This document shows, one piece after another, positions 1 to 56,700 of a stretch of DNA of 64,000 nt. Source of the stretch: Penelope pileata (taxonomy: Eukaryota > Chordata > Aves > Galliformes > Cracidae); assembly GCA_013396635.1 (NCBI GenBank), contig WBMW01000467.1, forward strand, positions 434,001 through 498,000. Reading direction: 5' to 3'. Position numbers and translations under genes: made by a program. The notes below the pieces were generated by a model, which ran no database searches, was not told the origin of the DNA, and saw only the letters and a list, made by a program, of their open reading frames with translations. The first letter of the stretch is position 1. Every line of letters begins with the position of its first letter.

Positions 1-886
1 CCTATAAAACATTGCTCATGAATCTGAAGTACCATCAACATTCGTAGCTTACTAAAATTGAGAACTAAGGAAAGTGTTCTTATAGATTTTGGAAAAGTAT
101 TTAATATACTGTGTGTTTTTAAGAAATTTAATTGTGTTAGTTGCTTTTTAATAAGCTTGTATTGACTAAAAGCTTCACTTGAAGTTAATCTATCTAGCAG
201 CAACTCATTAACTTGCACTCCCATTGATATGTCAATGTCTGATGGCCTTATCCACGAGAGACAAGGTCTTACCAATTCTGGAAAAATATAATGCAGTTTT
301 AAGTAATTTCTTTTTTCTTTTGTCTGTCTCAACACCAGCATATCTTATTAGCCTGGAATAATTTCTGGCTGTCTAACTATAAAATGATGATAGTGGTAGT
401 GACAGAACCTCCATACTATCATTTTTATTAATACTTTATTTAATTACTTGATCTGGATCATTAGGCTTTTCAATAAATATTTATAGATGCCATAATGAAG
501 AGAATACAAATGGCAATTTGGAAATACATGAAATAGAAGTTACAGAATATTTACACACATTCAAGTGACTTTTGGGCACCTAAATGAACAGTCTGAGGTG
601 TTTTTTTCAAAGCTCTAGTTTCAAGTTAAATAGGAACATTTTAGCCAGAAGCTCTAACATATTACCCACTTACTCTTAATTCAGGTTCAGATCATCCAGT
701 ACAGCAGAAATAAAATCTCCCACCTCATGCACTTTCATAAATTTAATTATTCACTATCCTCTCTACATTCACTTCAGATATTGGAGTTTTCCAGCCTTTT
801 CTTCACGTTATGGTGCACTATGCTCTCAGTCCCACAAAGACAAGGAGAATGCCCAAGGCTGGTATATCGGTTTGGTCATTACTTAC
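1..886 (-). other. Part of COL5A2 intron 43
   Basis: AT-rich sequence ending at the exon 43 donor (881-886). I see no further Gly-X-Y exon, so exon 44 lies outside the window and intron 43 is at least 886 bases. Confidence 0.9.
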
Positions 887-41724
<40,838 letters not shown>

Positions 41725-44700
41725 CTGGCAAAGGAGAGAAAATATACAAAGTATTTTCCAACTGTGAAATCAAAGGAGGAATAGGTCTGGATGAGGAAAG
41801 AGCACATCTGGAGATCAAAAGCAGCACCATATACATGAAGAAAACAGTCCACCAGTGCAGCTGAAGTCAGTATTATGGACTTCTAGATATCAGCCATCTT
41901 AAATGTCTTCTCAATTTTCTCATCTTGTTTCTCAATCAAAAGGAAGTAAAATAGAGTCATTGTGGAGCACACAAACCAATCACACGGTTTCAAATAAATA
42001 CTGCCATATGAGTCTCTGGATGTCTTTCTGCTCAGTAGAGTATTACTTTGCATTGAGGAACTCTTGTCAGCTCGTTGCAGCTCTTGTTAACAGGGCATTA
42101 GGGCATTTTCTGGGGAAAAGAACCTGTATGTGCTACCTACTCCCTGCTGCAGGTACTTTACACAGCCAGACTTACAGTGTTGTGGAACAGATACAATAGA
42201 AAGTTTGTTGAAAAGAAAAAAAGTTCATTTATTAGGATCTTGGATAAGGTAATACCAGCATGGAGAATGAAATCTTCAAGACAGTCAGTCACTGTTCAGA
42301 AGCAACCAAAATCTGCATTGCAAGGGCACACACAGCAGCATCTGCAGCTGAATGAAGAGAGGCTCCTCAAACTACTGGGTTTGCTCAGTTCTTATAATCC
42401 AGCTTGCCATGGCCTAACACATGATCACACCAGCACATGCATAATTCATTGATGTATGTTAACTATATACAAAATACGTCTTAAATAACTCTGTATAAAA
42501 TAATGTTCCACGTGGCCACTTATATACGAGCAGAAGCTACTGACTGTATGCATGTTCTAGCTATGTACATATTCTCACATCTGTATGGAGCTCATCCTAT
42601 ATTGCTAAAGCTGCACATCTTTTTTTTAACCTAATCCGCTCCCTTTATAGCAAGTTTACTTTCTTTCTTGCCTTGATACTGTCATTTTTATTTCTTTTTC
42701 TTGAATTCCATTTGGAAATCCATTCAGCGTAGTTTTTCTCTCTCCTCTAACCAATCATCTATGGACACCAAAACAAAACAACTTCTCTGGGTTGAATTCT
42801 CTCTTTTTTTGTTTTATCTTTAATGTTCTGAAACTTAAAATTTTGAAAACTTTCCCATCTTGACTGGGAATGGGATGGGGGGGCAATAACTATCCCTTCA
42901 CATATTGTTCTATACATAGTTAAGCCCATGCCTTTGTTTTCTTCTTACTGAGTAGACAAACAGTCCAAATATCTTTGTATACTTTTGTAGGTATTTTTAA
43001 GTAATAGGGTAAGCACCAGTATTTTCCCCCAAAAAAACAAAATACACTTTTAAAATAAAATACACTTTTCCTCAGTTGTCCAATGTTTTAAAGAATGCCC
43101 TACCTGCAGAAAAGATACTTTTTCACTTTACTTTGGCCTAACAAATATTTCATCCTCTGAAGGAACACAAGCTCCAGCAAACAGAATGAACGGTCCCCAG
43201 ACTGCCCCCAGGCAATGGGTCACAAACTTGCAACCCTAAACTCTAGTGCCAAGATTCCCTCCAAGCCACAGGCAGCAGAGCTCCCATGCAGGCTCCTGTG
43301 CTCTGAAGAACTCTCCTAACTCTGAGACACTGTGGAGAGGCTTAGTCATACCCTGGATGGGAGCTTCATTTGGCCATGGAAACCTTCTATCAGAAATGTC
43401 TTTGAAACTGAAACAATTTGAGCAAAATCATGACGTGAAACTGGCCAAACAGCTCTAATTTCTAACTAATATATGATGGAGAACAGAGGTAGTTATACAG
43501 ATATATATAGGATGCATCCCAGTAGTCAAACATCTTGTTCATTATTCATTAAGAAAACCTGTTATTAGCGTAAAAATTAACAGCAATAAGCAGAAGGTCA
43601 GCTTCACTGTTCTATGCCTTTCAGCTGTAATTTGAAACAGATGTAAACAGAAAATCACAAAGTAATAAATAGGAACAGATTTGGGATTTCGGCTTTGTGC
43701 CTTAACTCAAGTCCAGTTACTCCATCATTGTCAAAGCTTGGAGAAATGGAGCAGATGTGTCATTAACTGTTGCCTGCCATCATCAACTCCTGCAGCTTTC
43801 TAACAGAAACTGAAATCCAAATTTATACCAGGTCATCTCCTGTCCTCGATCGTCTCATCACATAAACTGACAAATCAGCTCAAAGGGGTGCTGCAGAAGC
43901 TCAGGAGGAAATGTTTTCAGTGTGAAGACATCAACCAAGTGTGCTGTACAGTCCATTTATGACACTGTGAGAATCATTTTCCAAACTGCAGAATGCGTTT
44001 TGGAAAGCACTCTTCTCACTTCTCCCTTGTGTGCATGACATAATGCGCTGTCTGACATATTTAGCCTTTTTCCCCCAGATGTCTGGCATATGGTCTCTGT
44101 CTTCCTTAATGTAGCACCAGGAGAACTCGCTGTGCTGTTCAAGAGCAGCAGTTTGCATAAATGAAATTTCTGAGTTACTGAGCCCAAAGTCAGCATTCTG
44201 TCATAACTTCAAATAAACCACATAGCAACTGCTTTGGCAAATCGGGAACAGAGCCAGACAGGGACTGCTTCTGCCGAAGTCCCACTCACTGGTTCAGAGA
44301 GATGGGCAAAGGGAAGGGAAAGGAACTCATTCTGACTTCTGGAAATATGTTGTGAGGTCTGATTTCCTGACAGATTGCACATGTGCTGGTAACTTAAAAA
44401 CAAACACCTCTTTAGTGTTAAAAAGTTATCATGTTAGCTGCTTCAAATTTTCCTTTATGCTGTGATGGTGTTACACTAACAGTAACCTGAAAAGAGCAGC
44501 TATTGCAATTCCAACTCATCCACAAGCACATTTTGACACTTTACCAGCAGGTCTGAACTGCAGGCATGTCATCCACTCAGACCAGGGAAAGCAGCAGAGG
44601 AGATTGTACCACTCTGTTTCTTCCTTGGCCTGGAAATCAACAAGTTTTTTTTAATTACAGACCAAAGCACTAAGTATTTGTCTCACACTGTCTTTCTATC

Positions 44701-47700
44701 CCTGCAGTTGTAACACAGGACACTGAATGACTCCAGCAGCAGCTTCGGAACTGTTAAAGTGGCAAAATGAGCCGAGAGTCCCTTAACAAAATCCTTTCTT
44801 ACCAACAGGAGGTACAACTGTTATTGCAGCAGGACCCGGATGGAGAATCTGCAGGGTCACCAGTACATTCCAGTTGGGGAAAATGGGTCTTAAAGCAGTC
44901 TGCAAGCATAAAAGGCAAGGTACAAAAAATACACTACGAAATATTTAAAGATATTCATTCATATGCATACATAGGAGGAAGTTTCTGGAAAATTATTTCA
45001 ATGAAAAGCACCATGAGTGTAATATGATTTTATTTTCCCATTCTATACTGATCTGCTGGAATATCAGTTTTTGCAGGAAAGGACTATTCAACCAGACGTA
45101 AAAGTGAGCTATAGCTGATATACCAAATCTTCACATTCAGAGATCAGTCATCAACAATTTGGAAGTAAAAATCACATCACGCACTGACGTACACAGGCCC
45201 AGTTCTGTCACAGCAATGAAACTGAGCTAAGAATTACCGGGAAACAAAACTCCCAGCCGCTAGATGGCTGTCAAAGCCCATCAGTCACCACCAGTAAATC
45301 CCAAAGAAGTTTGTGCCCTGCAAAGGCATGTGAGCCACACCCTGCTCTGGGCATTTTATGCCGAGCTTCTTTTCCTTTCAAGCTAATTTCTCTCTAGTGT
45401 CTCAACAAGCTAAGGACAGGACAAACATTTTAAAAGAGAGAGTATGAAACCACTGAAATCTTGCACTACCTACAGCAGGCATGAATCATCGTGCAAGCAA
45501 ACCCAGAGAATCAAGCTGATTACTAACTTTTATTGCACACATGGGTGAGATAGCAGAGCCTGGACACCAGGCTGCTCTTCCAAGAGCTGAAGCAGAGGAA
45601 AGAAATGGGAATAAGAGTGAATAAAGTGGGAGAAAACATACCTTGGTTTGCTTTGCAAAGTTATTCCACATTGCCTCTCTGCTTTCATTGACTTCTGGTT
45701 CAAGTATTGCATGTGAACAAGGAAAGTAAGGCCAGAGGCCAGGTAGGACAAAAGGAAACCAAACTGACATCTTAAAAAGAGAAAATGAAGGGGAAAGAAT
45801 AGGGGGAAAAAAAGAGTCTTGGTCAAAAATGTTTAAAAAGGGTTCAAGGATGAAGAAGAAAACTACTCCACACATACCAACTGGGCCGCTTGCTGAAGGT
45901 TTCATCCAAAGATACTATTTTTCCTTGCAGAAGAATCCCCAAAGTCCCACACTATGCTCTCCTGTTACTTGTCTCTGCTTGTAAACAAGGTAATATTCTA
46001 AGAGGCAACCACCACTACGCAGTTGAAGAGACGGCAGGGGATATGACTCTGAATGCCATACTTACAGGAAAAGAAGCCTGAGCAAAGCTTGCAGATAGCT
46101 TTTCTGCAGAAATTAACAACTTTGGCTGATAGATGAGATGGCAAGAGAAATGAAAGGATTCAACAGCAAAGCAGCTCCATTTCATTACATTTTTTACCAG
46201 TTCAAGTAATGCAATACTTAAAGGATCCTGAAGGCTGATAGACTTACAGCAGTAGAGAACACAGTCCAACAAAACCAAGAGATGATGGCTGGTCTTTAAA
46301 GCGGTGTGCTAGTTGTATGCTTCCTTCTGCCAAGAGAAACTTCATGATGCCTACTCTGAACAAAAAATCCAATGCTTTTACATTGCTTAACATAAAAACT
46401 GAGGAACAAAAAAGGTATGATTATTTAAGGGACAAGGCTGGAGACAAAACAGCTTCTGCAGACAGCTTCTCATCTTTTCATGCTGATTCCAGTTTGTGAA
46501 CAGTACACAGAAAAAAAAAGATTACAGCAAAATACATACAGTGTTTAATGAAAATCATAACTGCAAGAAAACTTTAGAATATGAAAAGCTGGGTTTCAAG
46601 CTATCAACTACAAAACTCTAATTCTGCTGACTCACAAAGCAGAGGCGCAGAAGAAAATCAAAGTGAAAGGCAATACGTGCTAACAACCATTCTGCAGATG
46701 TACTGTTGGGCATGTGTACAGACTGCCAAGAGATGCACAAGAGGAGCTTGGTGTTAATAATTCTTCATTGCCAGCCTGTTGCAACATTAGCGTAGGACTT
46801 GATCCAGTTCTCATTAAATCAATGGAAAAAAAAATCTCATTTACTCCTATAGGAATTATACTATGTGTAGAGATTTCATCTTTTGAAAACATTGTTTTCT
46901 GAACAGTAATAAATAAAACATTATTTAAATGGCACTGTCACACAAATTGTAATGTAAATACCAATTATTTTGAAAATCAGATACTTTTCAGGAATGCTGA
47001 TGAATATAAAACCTAGTTTGCATTTATGCATAGAAAGGATTCTTCTTAATAATGATTAACACAGCTTATAGAAAAAGTAACTTAGAGTTACCCACATGAG
47101 GATGAACCTGGAACCCATTAGCAATAAAAATCTGAATTAATTCAAAATTCACTTAATATGAAGGACTCAATTGGCACCATCAAATCAAATTTGCGTTCAG
47201 TCATTTCCATTCAGGATGCATCATGCACCTCAGTGAACTAGAGATAATAGCTACAGTACAAGGATGCACTTAAATGCAAATAACAGCATTCTCTTGAAAA
47301 TGCTCATCACTAACAAGGCCTTTAACACGCTGTTAATTCACTGTTACAGAAGATGAATGTTCTCTCAACGGCTTGAAATTTAGTTTAAGTCTCCTTGCAC
47401 AGCCAAGAGAATAAGCTAGGAACAACACATGCAGATTCATCGTGAGTACAGCATTGGGGATTTATTCATTACATGAACACCTAAAAAACAACTAGCAAAG
47501 ACTTTCCTTGGTCTAAAATGACTTTATCAAAATCCATGCTCTGTATTGTTTTACATCAGATGAAGGTCCAGGTGAACATTTCATTTTGCATTTTTCCCAT
47601 GTTTTCTTATGGAAATTGGGCTTATGTGATCTTACTGGGTGCACTGTGACAGCTGTGTCCCCAGGCACATCTGATTCTAGTGGCTGATTTCTGCCATACT

Positions 47701-50700
47701 TGACAGAGATCCTGTGAGAGACCAGGTCACTGAGATGCTGTGCTCATGCAAGTTCTGTGAGCACACAATTCAGACAAGAAGGCAGGCTCAAGTGAGAGCC
47801 CTACCAAGGTCACCTTGTAAAACAAGTGGATAATAATTCCTTCTGTTATACCTTTGGGAATACAGCTAAAAATACGAACTTGTAGGAATCCAGGCTTCAT
47901 CAGAAACATTTCTTAGGAAAAGTGGGCATGCTTTTTTTTCAACCTAGCCTGCAAGTTCCTGCTTAAAAACCTTACAAGATAACTTGCATGAAATAAATAT
48001 TTTAAAAAGCATTCTACAGATTAAAAGAAGTCCAGTGGTCTTAGTTCCCAATGGGCTATCAGTGTGATTGGTTAGCCAACTGCCTAGACAAGGAGCTAAA
48101 GCCTTTGTGCCTTGTTTCAGAACATGAAAGTCCCAGGGTGTACTCCTAAATAATGCAGGTAATTTTAAAAGTAGTATTTTAGGAATGGAAAATTACAGAT
48201 ACTCAACTGTTTTTCCACAGCCATAACGTTAAGAACAAATAAATACTGCTAAGTATCAAGATGTAAGTCAGCTCCCAAGCAGGGGCTTAACTAACTGCTG
48301 AAATGGATGCAGTAGTTAAGCAGAGCCCTACTGAAGATGTGCGCTTTGATGCTGGCCAGCTGCTTCTGGCTGGCACTAAGGGGAGTGAGTTCACCCACTG
48401 AGGTTTGTCAAGGAAACCCAATCTCCACACTCTAAACAACAATCCAGAGGCAAAAATCAACAATAAACCAATATATCTGGACTCGGGAGAAGAGGCAACC
48501 CCCAGGTAAAGGGCTCTGACTGTGATCTGGCAACTGCTTTTGTCTCTTCCAGAAAATTGTGCCAAAATAAATAACTGTTTTCCAGCTCAGCAATGTGATT
48601 CCAGACTTGGCTGAATAGTGAAGACTGAAAAGGAAGAATCATGCTTTGGATATTCTTAGACTCCTCTGAATGAATTTTAACTTGACATTGTAAGCATCTG
48701 ATTCCCCACATTATATTAAGTGGCTGGAAGCAATACTGCCCCACATTTGATGTGTTAGTCTGTATTTCTGCTAACTCACATCATGTATTTATGTCTCAGT
48801 CAGTGAGAACCAGAGTTTTGTTCATCTTTTTATGGAAAAAGTTAATTTCCAAAACAACAGTCGAGAACAATGTTTTTATTACAAGGTCCAACACATGCTG
48901 AATATGAAGGCAGAATATACTGGGAGCCTTTGACACTAAAAAGGATTTCTCTTGCTGGTCCTACAGTGTTATCCACTGTTTATTATACTCTTCAATTCAC
49001 TATGAGCATCTGATGATGTTTCTGCATATTGACTTCATTGTTGCTGACTTAATTAATGAACAAGACTCAACCCTTCTAAACACCCCCATCTTATGCTATG
49101 GACAGGGCAGTGAACTGTAAAGATGCATCAGGTTGGTCGTTTTCTTTTGGTTACTCCACAGCCTTGGATCTGCGCACTTACAGAGCACTTGGTTTAGCTA
49201 ACTCACTGGAGTCGTTCCATAAATAAGGATGGGCTTTTTTCTTTATTTTTCTATTTTTACTTTGATTTAGGAGTAGAATGGCTGGCCATATTCTTTGGTT
49301 CCTGTCGGAGAATAGGGTGAAGAGGGAGGCTGAAGAGGCTGATCTGCCAGAAGCACTCATACAACAGTCTCAGATGACACCAATCAAGCCTCAAGCACAC
49401 AGTGGGAAACAAAATTACTTCCAAATGTTTAAGGCCCTGTACAGACAGTAATGGGGAGGCATTCAGGGCATGGCTGAGAAAACACTGTAGCAGGTTTCTG
49501 CAGTTGGAGCAAATCAGTCGAAAGCCAGAGGCTGTAGCAGGCGGCCTGCTCTCTGCTGCCATCCATGCTGCTTAGACTTTGTCATTCAAGGTCATCGCCC
49601 CAAAGCCAGTTCAGCTGTGTCCATGTGTCCCACAGTTTACCTCCCAACTCAGGGAGACCAAACCTAGAAGTGTGCTAGCCATGGCAAATTACTAACTTTT
49701 TTTTTTATTTCAAAAGAGGCTTGAGGCACCAGAGATCATTTGGTTTTCTAAGCAAAATGTTTGAACGCATTCTTGACTCTCATATGACATTTTTAAGTGG
49801 AAACACTTTGATTTGCATGAGAATAGGCTGGTCCCACAGAAACAGCAGATTCTTTTGATGGAGCACTTACAAAAAGAACATGCTGAAATAGTTTCAGTCT
49901 GTGGAAGCAGAGCAAGGCCAGGGCTCAGCAGTGCTGAATATTCACAAGTTCTGCAATATAGGCTTTGTCTTTAAAATTAAAACAGAGTTAAAAATGCAAG
50001 GCTGAATGCTTTAGCTTTGTTCTGGAAGTAGTCATGCTCCGATAGTGGGAGCTCTGGCCAACCCACCACTACTACAAGTTAAAGCAAACTTTATCAGGAT
50101 TTAAGGACTATGCCTAATATATTTAAACCTAAGTCTAAAATAGCAACACTTTTCAATGAAAGTGTAATATTCTTCTACTGTCTACTTTGGCACGCTATTC
50201 TGGAATCTGTGAGTGCTAGATTTTGATCTTTCCAAAGTCCAACCTTAGACTGCTGTGCATCGGTAAAAAATGATGCATTTTGGCTCTGAAGAAAATTCTC
50301 TCAACTGCTTCCTGTGCCAGTATCAGCGAGACAGTTTCCACTCACAGGATGCTTGGATTCCTGCAGTAAGTGATTCACAAGCAGCCATCCTGGTTGTCCA
50401 GCCGGACAGAAACCAATTTCCCAAGGCTTGTGGGGCAAGATTGTCCTATGTCAGCTCCTGAACAACCACTTCTGAAACCATTAGGGTTGCCTTACTCCTT
50501 ATGCTGCCTTTTATTTTCATCTTTCGTCATATGATTAAAAAACACATTTTGACATCTGAACAATGTAAGAAACCATATCTATAAGCATATGTTTTTCAGA
50601 CTACTCTTAGTAAAGAATCAGTTTATCAGTTCACACATTCCAGAATAACTTTATGTGATGTATATATTAAAGAAGACATTGTACTGTATCAGTTCTCTGA

Positions 50701-51730
50701 TAACTGAAACAAAGAGAAATCTTTCATTTCATCTCAAAGGTTTCCATAGCTCCTGTTTATTACTATTATTATATTATCATCAATATTATTGCATTTTAAC
50801 TTTAAAAAAAAACCACCTCTACTCTTTTCTTCCTTAAGTCATATTTACTATAGGTCTCTTAGAAATCTTTTGCCTACATAACTCTAGCCAATTCTTCATC
50901 GATCTTCTAAAATGTTGAATAAATGAAAAGATATAACTTACAATTTAGCTCAAAAACAATCTTCTCAGATCTGCAAAGCGTGTTTCAAAGAAAAAATACC
51001 ATATTCAGGCTAAACAGCTTAACCACCTCTGGTGAAGCAGGGAAGCAAGCTACCATCTGTTATGACACAAAGAGTGAAGCTAGCCTGTGTGAGCACCACA
51101 CACCACAGCGTTAGCCTCAGTGGACTAAATCCCACACTCAACACTGATGGCAAACATGGAAGAAAAGAACGAGGGGCAAATGCAGTAAAAACCTGTTCTA
51201 TCCCTCACAAAAGTCCGTGCTTACGTACAGGATAAATTCCTCCACTTTTCCTTTGTTCACCAAGCCAACTATCACATTGCAGATGGCAATCAGATTTAAC
51301 CAACTGGACAGCAACAGGAAAATTCAGGAAGCAGCTAGCCTCTAACTACAAGCTGATCTTCTCATCTGTGTTCTCCTCTACCAAATTCATGCAGGTTCCA
51401 CTGTTCTAGTTTCAGACATGCAACAATACTCAAAGTCGGACTGACAAAATAAATACTTTGCATTGTAAAAGAACTGTTTTGCTTTTCTGATGTTGTAGGA
51501 TTTATCTCCTTTGAAGTCAGACAAAGTGGGTATGGATGTTGTCTTATTTCATCTAAGAGAAACACACTTGCTGCTGCCCAAACATCCCCATTCTTTGAAG
51601 CTACACACATCAAAGTTCCATAGGAACCTATCATTACATTGCCTTTTCCACAAAGCTCTTTTACACTGTGGTTTGCAAAGTGAATTCACGCAGCCCCTAA
51701 ATGTATGCTCTGCTGACTAATATCACCCTC

Positions 51731-51749
51731 TTTTTTTTTTTTTTTTTTT
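51731..51749. repeat. T19 homopolymer
   Basis: Nineteen T in intron 1. Confidence 0.9.
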
Positions 51750-53669
51750 ACTAAAAATAAAGATTTGTAATTAGTAAGAAAATTCAATTCCATAATTAAA
51801 AATCCTTACATTCCAACAGGCTCAGCATTTCAAACAGAAGAGAAAACCACCAAGTGCTTGGGTGGAGTAGGAACATATTGCTGGAAAGCCATACTCATAA
51901 CATGTTGTTTGTACAGTAAAGCTATTCATTTGCTGAAACTCTGGGCCTCTGAAATTAGAAAAGAATAGCAAGCAAGAAAGCCTGCAAAAATTCCAGCAAC
52001 TAAACCCCTGTTTCTTTTCCTCTACCGCTACCTTTACCACACTTCAGGCAGCTCAGTCAGCAACTTCTGGTTTCAAGATGACATGGAACAGGCTTTGGCA
52101 GTCCTCAGGGCATCCTAGCTGTTTTCTGCACAGCATGAGGGATGAGGGTTATAAAGGAGCAGCTTAGTTTCAAATGCAGTTGACAGTCAGTCGCACGTGT
52201 GTGAGAAAGGAGAAAGTTGTTTAGGTGAATCTCATGCATGAGAAGAAATTTTACCTCTACAGAAGTTAAACATTACTTAGAGATATAGGAGCAATAATCA
52301 ATTTTGTTCCTTCTGTGTCTAAAAATATGAACACAGTTTCAATAAAGGTTAGATATGAGAAAATCCTTGAGACTGAATATCAGAGCAGGATAGCAACAGT
52401 CAGGTGTTTTTCTACTTTTTTTTGTTGTTGTTAGAAAACATTGAATTATTGAAATGATAAGGAAGGTAATCTTACTAGATACATCCACTGGAAAACTCTT
52501 TTTATTTTCAGAATGCTTGAAATAACCTATTTTATAAATCTCTACAGAGATCCTTATACCAAGGAAGGCTTGTAAAAACAGACATCCAAGTTAAGTTGAG
52601 GGAAAATGCTTCCCTTGACCTGACCTGATCATATCTTTTTCATCTTTAATGAGATTACATGAGGCCTCCCAAGGTTGCCTCAATTCATCTGACTGGCTAG
52701 GGAAAACATGGATATTTATAAACAGCTTCCTCTCTGGCACAGGCTGGTGTTTGTATACTGAAATACCAAGGATGTCTTCAAGTAGAGTCTCACATTTGTA
52801 GATCAATGAAGCTTAATTTAATTCCAACTAGAAGAAGAATAAAGTTAAGCCACGGGAAGAATATCCCTACTCCGCTGTCAAAGTGTTGTATAACTTCCCT
52901 AAATTTAAGGAAAATCCAGTTTCTTGTTTTGTCTTTATGTAACAGAGGGAAATGGTAATATGAACTCATGCTTGTTTAAATTTACAGGTAGGCATTGTAA
53001 GAAAAATCCCACATGAAAGCAGAATTAGAGACCTCTGCATAGGTGGAGACTCCCTGTTATTGCATCATGGTTTTGGAAAAACATTACTTCTTTTCAATAG
53101 CACTTTTAACTTGGCTCTGGTATTACCCCAATCCTTGGTCCATACATATTTAAAAATAAATGAAAGAGTGATGAGCATGAAAAATGACATTGAATGCTAA
53201 ACAGAAGTCAGCAAAGAAAAAATCCTGTCCACTCTGTCACTTAGATACACAACGTTAATAAATGTTCTTTAAAAAGATACGTACCAGCCTTTACTTTGCT
53301 CTCCTGCAGGATTAGGGTTTCTAGGACAGAGGAAATGAAAGGCTTTCCTGCAGGCTCTCCTGCTTTTACTTATTGGATATCTTCCATGCTTCAGGGATGA
53401 AGCATTATGAACTTTTGTCAGGCAAATGGTCCACAGTAAAAAGAGTTTGAATGAATTAAAATTCAAATAGGGATTCAAAGTTTAAAACAAACCAGCCGTC
53501 ATCACCTCCAGCTACTATTTGCTTTGAACTTCATCTACTTTCTATTTCCCTTAGCTCTTCCTTTCAAAACTACTTTATCATTTTTCATATCTTTTTTATT
53601 TTATTCTACCATTGTTTCTTTGTATGAGCCTTTAAAAGCCCATGAAGGCAGCATCCAAGTAATAGGAAC

Positions 53670-53711
53670 TTTTTTTTTCATTTCTTCTTCTTCTTCTTCT
53701 TTTTTTTTTTT
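53670..53711. repeat. T-run and TTC microsatellite
   Basis: A run of T, then CATTTC, about five TTC units and another T run form a 42-base pyrimidine tract in intron 1. Confidence 0.9.
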
Positions 53712-56700
53712 AACAGTCAAGCCCTACAAATAATGACATCTTTTTGCGGCAGTTAACTCTCACAGCAGAGGTAGGAGCTGCAGTCAAGTGCCCATAATGC
53801 ATAAGACACAAAAACATTGTTTATTTTCCCTCTTTTAAAAGAATGAAAATCTTTGTGGGGTCGATGGAGGTAACTTAGATGTTTTGACTGCAAGTCCATG
53901 CTCTGTATAGACTTGAGACAACTATGCGTGGGTGGTATGTAGACACAGTAATTACAGTGACAATGACCTGTCATTGGTGGAAATGCTTGGTCTTCTATTG
54001 CAACCAGAAATCTGCATGAACTACACAGGGAACTTGGTGACCAGGCCTGGTTTGGTCTTTGAAGTGCAAATCACCAGCTGGAAGCTAGGAATCCTGAGCA
54101 CCACTTCAGCTTGGCTTCAACAGCAAAAATCTGTGCCCTAGTTTACCTGTCCCCAGGCACTGCATACCTGGCAAAAACAAAAACCATGGATTGTCATTTT
54201 TCTTATTATTACTTAGTCTTCAGTGCTATTAAATGATAACTATTAAATGATAAATCTTTGGGGACCAAGCCACTGGAATCAAATGACACCCAGTAGTGTC
54301 CGAGAGCTTTAGTTCCATGCAAAGTGTTATTGTGTTACATTTAGAGGCATTGGAATTTCAGGACGCATCACATTACTTCAATTCTTTATAAACAACTTTC
54401 AGTATAGATTTTTCTTTCTAATGCAGTACATGGCTAGAAGTGACTGTAGTGGTACATTAAATGTATCATTAATCATCTTTCACACAGCATTTAAGATTGC
54501 AAAACAAGCAACTAATGAGAACAGTCCAATTACTTCGTCTGATCTTACAGTTTAGGACTTCTCATAAAGGACCTAAAGCTCTTTTCTAGGACTCTGGGGG
54601 CTCTACTTGAGAAGGAAATTACTGCAGGTTTTGCATGTAAACAATATTACATGATTGAAAAAGTACCTTGGCATACAAATGTGATAAAAGTCCATTCAGC
54701 AGCTTTCTCTGGTAGCGTCAGTTGGCTCCCAGAAGTAGATCAAATAATGTTTTGCTAAACAACAGCTTATTACAAGCACACATGAGCCCTTCAAGATTGT
54801 CCTCAAGGAGCATCTCCATTTCCAGTCTTTTTATGTTCTCATGCAATTTAATTTTCTGAACCACAAAGCCCTTCCACTTCTCTCTCCTTCTCCAAACCCT
54901 AGATTCCTTCTCTGAATCTCTGTTGTCTCTCCCTAAGAAAACAACATAACTTTCCTTTTCTTCAGCGCCTTACATCTCTTGGAATGTTGCATCAAGAGTA
55001 AACTGTAATGTTACAATTTTCCATTTGAGAATGCTCAATCAAAATTTCAAAGCATCAGTAAACCCATAGGCAAGAATTAATGGAAACATCTAATCCTGAC
55101 AAAAAAAAAATTAGCACTACTCATTGGTTTAGGAATAGACAACCATTTGACATGCTTTCCCATCAGTTTAGAAACAAAAATGTAGTTCAGTGAGGTACTA
55201 AATATGTGGGAACATGCTCTTGGTAACAACAGTAAAGTCCAATATACATTATGATTGAGAGGACAGAACTGAGGTCATTAGCTCGATTCCTTCTGTTCAT
55301 ATGTTCAAATGCCTTAAGAGGTGAGGTTTGAGTCACTACTCCCTGCTCTGTGTAAAATAAGCTTGAACATTTGCATGCAAATTAGCATGTTTTGGCCTAC
55401 CCACCTCCTCAAATTCCGTTAATCAATTGAGAATGTTATGCTTTGCACAGCATTAGAGCAAACTCTAATCGTTTACCTCCTTCAGAATATTACCGTCATC
55501 AACAGCATTCCCAAAGATACTCATATTTTTTAGATTTTAAGAAAAAGGCTGGAAATAAGGTGTTGCATTTTTAGCTGATGCAGTGAGTTACAGATCTGAA
55601 AAGTCAGTAGCTGTCAGAAAACTGGAGATTCTCCAGTTTACCCCAGCTAAACAATTTGACTTTTAGTCCCTCAGTCAACATCTGTTTTTTATATAGATAT
55701 ATATCATTCTGTTCTAAGAAAGTTCCCAGAGGATTAGAAATAGCTGGCATCTATCCACAAAGTACACTAGGGGTCTGTGATAATTTCCAGAACACAGTGT
55801 CCTATTGCTAAACTTATTCGCAGTAGTGAAGAAATGTAGAATTGCCAGTGTGCTTCCTCACCAATTCCTTCTCCACCAGTGATCTGTGCTCTCATAGCTG
55901 CAGGCAGCTACTCCCAACAGCCTTTTGTGCAAATAAGGCCAAATATGTCATCACTGTATTTTTTAAATATTAATCCTAACAGGTTAGTAGGGTCATACCT
56001 GGAATCAGATTCATTAATGAATTGTTAAAATGAATGAATTTTTCCCAAATAAAATGCACTACAGGAAATGAGAAGTAATTGCTTTAGAAATTAAAGATGC
56101 ACATCAGTGCTGAGGACAGACAAAGCACCCTCAGGAACCAGCCTGCAGCAGAGGACCTACCACACACAAACACCTGTCTATACAGAGCATAGACTTGCAG
56201 TCAAACACACAAACATGACCTGTGCATACACAATGGCAATACACCAGTGGGCCCAACTCTATGATGTACCTGTGGCAAGAATAAGCCCCTTATCTCATGC
56301 CAGGCAGGACTGCCATGCATATATGCTGCGCCCAGGCCTCCTAAACATTCAGTGAGCATCCCATACTCAACACCAAGCTTTCTAACTATCTTCAAGTTTA
56401 ACTTTATTTCTGCTTTAAAGAAAATAGTGACCTAAAAGTGACCTGCTGAAACACCAGCGCTCATCTCCTTGGCAGAGCGCTTTGCTGCCTGACTCTTTAC
56501 CAAGTGATGTGAAGTTCCATACTTCCAGTAACAATGCAGAGTGTTCTAGATGCACAGAATGTGACAGAACTATTTCATGCTCTCAGATCACCCAGCAGGC
56601 TTTGGGGTTACACTTTTGGGCACGAGCGTGTCGCACTTCAGTCGCGCTGATGCTAATGGGACAGCATCATCACCCACTGCTTACCGCATCTCTCCAGTGC

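Noticed and set aside
45878..45905. A minus-strand ATG reading MKPSASGPVG with a GTATGT donor in phase 1, which could join exon 2 in frame.
   Set aside because: It lacks a hydrophobic signal peptide, which a secreted procollagen needs, and has no promoter-like surroundings. An alternative first exon would need transcript evidence.
45486..45905. A 139-codon minus-strand open frame in intron 1, the longest in the window.
   Set aside because: No recognisable domain, no supporting splice structure, and of a length expected by chance in this much intron.
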